Shown here: piece after piece, positions 61,683-64,000 of the stretch | Layout: each line of letters starts with the position of its first letter | Position numbering within the stretch: position 1 is the first letter of the stretch | NCBI GenBank assembly: GCA_023213395.1 | Contig: CM041465.1 | Coordinates: 167,903,741 to 167,967,740 of the forward strand | Direction: 5' to 3' | Length of the DNA stretch: 64,000 nt | Origin: Cycas panzhihuaensis | Lineage: Eukaryota; Cycadophyta | Position numbers and translations under genes: made by a program | The notes under the pieces: generated by a model | Seen by the model: the letters and a program-made list of their open reading frames with translations, nothing else | Databases searched by the model: none | Told to the model about the DNA's origin: nothing

Positions 61683-62194
61683 TTACTTCCTTCATATTCC
61701 TCACTTGCACTTGCAATGGAGCCATCACTTCCTCTCCCTCCATAATTCATGTGGTGAAGGTGATTGTGAAAGTGGATTCAGAAATATTTTCAAGTTTTTA
61801 TTATAGCATATTTAGTATTGTTTACTTTCCCTTTCTCTTTTATAGGTTTGGAAGCACAATACAAGGAGGTATAAGGCTAAAGGATTCCAATCCTTTGGTA
61901 GCCATTTATAGTATCTCATTCTTCTTTTCTTTCCCCTCTTTTTATCCATTTAACAAGAGGAAATGTTGCCAAAATTTTTCTAGCTTTTAGAAGAATGATT
62001 ATAAGGAGAGGTTCTACCTACTTTTTTTAAAGAATTTAGATCTATTTAAAATATCCATTATTGTATGCTCTTACCTTGCCTATATTGGGATCCTAATGAT
62101 TAGAAAATGATGGAAATTTCATATGGTATCATGTTTTGATGAGATATTAGCAAGCTAAAATTTCTGTAGAAATAAAATCCACTTATTAAAATTC

Positions 62195-62540
62195 ATAGGT
62201 CTATAAAATCTTCTATAGAGCTCTAATTAACCTAATTCTAATTGCTAAAGATGAGGCTTTAATTCTAGTTTCTAACATAAGAATCAACACCCAATTTCAC
62301 TATCATATGAGAAAGTTATTGTTGTTTTAGTAAATAATATTTATTTTTAGTAAGAATTTTAAAAAATTATATTCTTCCAATTTTATAGGACTGCCAAAAA
62401 TTTTATAAAAGTCATTTGGACTTGATTCCACTTCCTAAAGATGAAGCTCTAAGTCTAATTTGTAGAACAAAACTTGGCACTCAATTTTGTTATTATAGGA
62501 GAAAGTTATTGCTATTTTAGTGAAAATTACTTTTTTTTTT
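62195..62540 (+). repeat. Two-copy module of about 190 bp in the leader
   Basis: Both copies run from ATAGG(T/A)CT through (C/G)TAAAGATGA(G/A)GCT and AAGTTATTG(T/C)T to TTTTAGT. The same pair is seen in CopC (about 55,080-55,410) and CopA (reverse strand). Confidence 0.75.
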
Positions 62541-63413
62541 ATATATATTAAAAAAAAAAGAAGAAATTATCATTCTTTTTATAAGGCTTAAAAGCCCATT
62601 GTAAGAGTGATTATAAAAACACCTAGATCAGAGCAATATCTGGTGTCCTCACTCACTTATTAGCATTATATTTTAGCACTCCAAAATCATTTCAAGAAAG
62701 CAATCTAAAGACACTCCAAATAAGCACTCCAAGTAAGCACTCTATTTTTAGTTATATATGCATTTGATGCAAATTTGATAATCTTTTTATTCTCCCTAAA
62801 AAGAATGTGTCGTGTACATTATTTATTGCCATCTTGTATCTATTCACACACTTGCCAAGGTTGAGATATCTTGGTTGGAAAAATACTATGCCATAAAGGA
62901 AGTATGGATTTCAAGTTAGGACTGATTGAATCAGAATATTGGTAAGGTTTAGTTAGCCATACCATCATGCCTCAATTAGGGATCATCCTAATAACCAACT
63001 GGGAAAACTGAAACTTTAATACAAGATTAAAATATACATGATCTAATATCTGTCATAGCCATTGGTATGCATGTACCACTCTTTAAAAGAGGTATATATC
63101 TACTTATTAATAAACTCAGTGAGGATTAGGAGTACCTAGGCTCCATTGTGATTTAGATTTCATCACCAAACACAATTGTAGGTATCGCAGGTGAAGGCCA
63201 ACTTAATTCTACTAAAAGCTTAGGCATCCCTTCAATAACCTAAACCATATGTTGGACATAAGGTAAAGGTCATTGGGTTGATTATACATCCTACATTTGA
63301 GTTTCAAGTTGTGTATAGCCAATGATGTCAACTTCCATATTGACCTACAATATTATATATTAATCACTTACTTATTTATAATAAGTGATCCATAATGTAA
63401 TCACAATTATATT

Positions 63414-63608
63414 GCTTCTCATATTTCTACTATGTTAGGTTAATATTTTCCACAAGTGTTAGTGGCCAATTTTCATCATAATGCTTCTTATATTCCTGCT
63501 ACATCAGGTTAATATTTACCACAAGTGTTAGTGGCTAATTTTCATCTTAGTGCTTCTCATATTCCTATTATGTCAGGTTTATATTTGTTATAAGTATTGG
63601 TGACTTTT
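63414..63608 (+). repeat. 69-bp tandem repeat before gag, about 2.8 copies
   Basis: GCTTCT marks at 63,414, 63,483 and 63,552 give an exact 69-bp period. CopA has two copies at the same place. Confidence 0.88.
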
Positions 63609-63763
63609 CTCAAAGTTGCTCCCTTTATCTTTAAGCAACCATTCTTACTTCTTCTTCCTTCTACTACACTACATTGCATCTCTTATTTGTAAATAATGAT
63701 TGGTCATTTATTGCCATCACTTTTATTGTCATTTATTCATTTCTTCCCTTCTTAAAAGATATC

Positions 63764-64000
63764 ATTTCTTCACAGTTCAAGCAAAATATGAACTGTATTC
63801 TTAAATAGAAAGAAAATTGGGACATGTGGTTCACTGATATTAAAAATATTACAAAGTATGAAGGTCTTTGGAGAGATCACTTATAACTTATACTATTTGT
63901 TTTTGCTATAGCTACCACAACTACTTCTAGAGGAGGCACTCCCCACTGAAGTTGTAACCAAATGCTAATGGGAACTTGATGATGATAAAATCTGTGTAGG
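63764..64000 (+). pseudogene. CopB gag, 5' part (runs off the window)
   Basis: Aligns with the CopA gag start (6189 down). The start codon is ATT here instead of ATG, followed by SSQFKQNMN, with stops a few codons later. Further pieces: YEGLWRDHL, then TSRGGTPH. The rest lies to the right of the window. Not functional. Confidence 0.82.

Larger units (their letters stand above)
61683..63763 (+). other. CopB 5' leader (2.1 kb, non-coding)
   Basis: Same layout as the CopA leader, here in one piece. It contains two degenerate copies of a roughly 190-bp module (62,195-62,384 and 62,385-62,540) and a 69-bp tandem repeat near gag. The frame at 61,625-61,990 is shared with CopA and CopC, but has stops, overlaps the LTR and shows no domain. 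Confidence 0.8.

Overview
This is plant nuclear repeat DNA. It holds Ty1/copia and Ty3/gypsy LTR retrotransposons of plant type, an initiator-Met-tRNA primer site, LINEs with the plant-specific ORF1 (DUF4283 plus CCHC knuckle), and no bacterial-style genes. The background is AT-rich and full of premature stops; only one element (6501-22014) keeps a higher GC content. I found no host gene, tRNA, rRNA or CRISPR array. The window does not fix the species; a seed plant with a large, repeat-rich genome is the safest reading.

Positions 1-46,660 read as one nested stack, all inside an old LINE (LINE-2, minus strand; parts at 44,382-46,660 and 37,765-38,383). (a) A full-length second LINE (LINE-1, 38,384-44,373, minus) sits inside LINE-2 with the 8-bp target duplication TTTAAATG. 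(b) A gypsy array on the minus strand (Gyp3 and Gyp2) interrupts LINE-2 at 37,764. Its order is LTR (34,645-37,764), interior (28,065-34,644), shared LTR (25,645-28,064), then a second interior (25,644 down to 1, interrupted). (c) Gyp2 is broken by a solo LTR (24,045-24,716) and by a copia element, CopA (897-24,015, minus), with target duplication AAAGG. (d) CopA is split in its 5' leader by another gypsy, Gyp1 (6501-22,014, plus), with a probable GCATC duplication. Gyp1 is the youngest and best preserved layer.

Gyp1, Gyp2 and Gyp3 are one family. It resembles the Tat lineage: a gag with a C-x2-H-x4-H-x4-C knuckle, a protease with DNGSS and LLLGRPW, and an extra RNase H next to the 3' LTR. 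Gyp1 has lost almost all reverse transcriptase and integrase; the start of RT is joined to the end of integrase. It carries an opposite-strand gene resembling a plant mobile domain protein, with its own TATA box. Gyp3 also lacks RT and integrase, so both must have depended on proteins from other elements. Their LTRs (2.4-3.4 kb) all hold a microsatellite at the same place, with a different motif in each copy.

Positions 46,660-64,000 are more decayed. They hold a 20-bp tandem repeat (46,971-47,093), a gypsy 3' end with LTR (48,680-49,325), a probable reverse-oriented gypsy LTR (about 51,300-51,915), and an LTR plus truncated leader of the CopA family (CopC, 54,255-55,414). A fragment of a different copia (CopD, 55,415-57,500) follows; it goes from integrase to the 3' LTR without RT. 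The window ends in another CopA-family element (CopB, from 61,371) entering gag. A 98-bp inverted repeat with one mismatch (53,351-53,448 and 55,415-55,512) stands out in this decayed stretch. Nothing here looks like a new cellular system. The notable points are the nesting, the shared-LTR array, the RT-less gypsy lineage with an antisense gene and terminal RNase H, and the unusually long, repeat-built copia leader.
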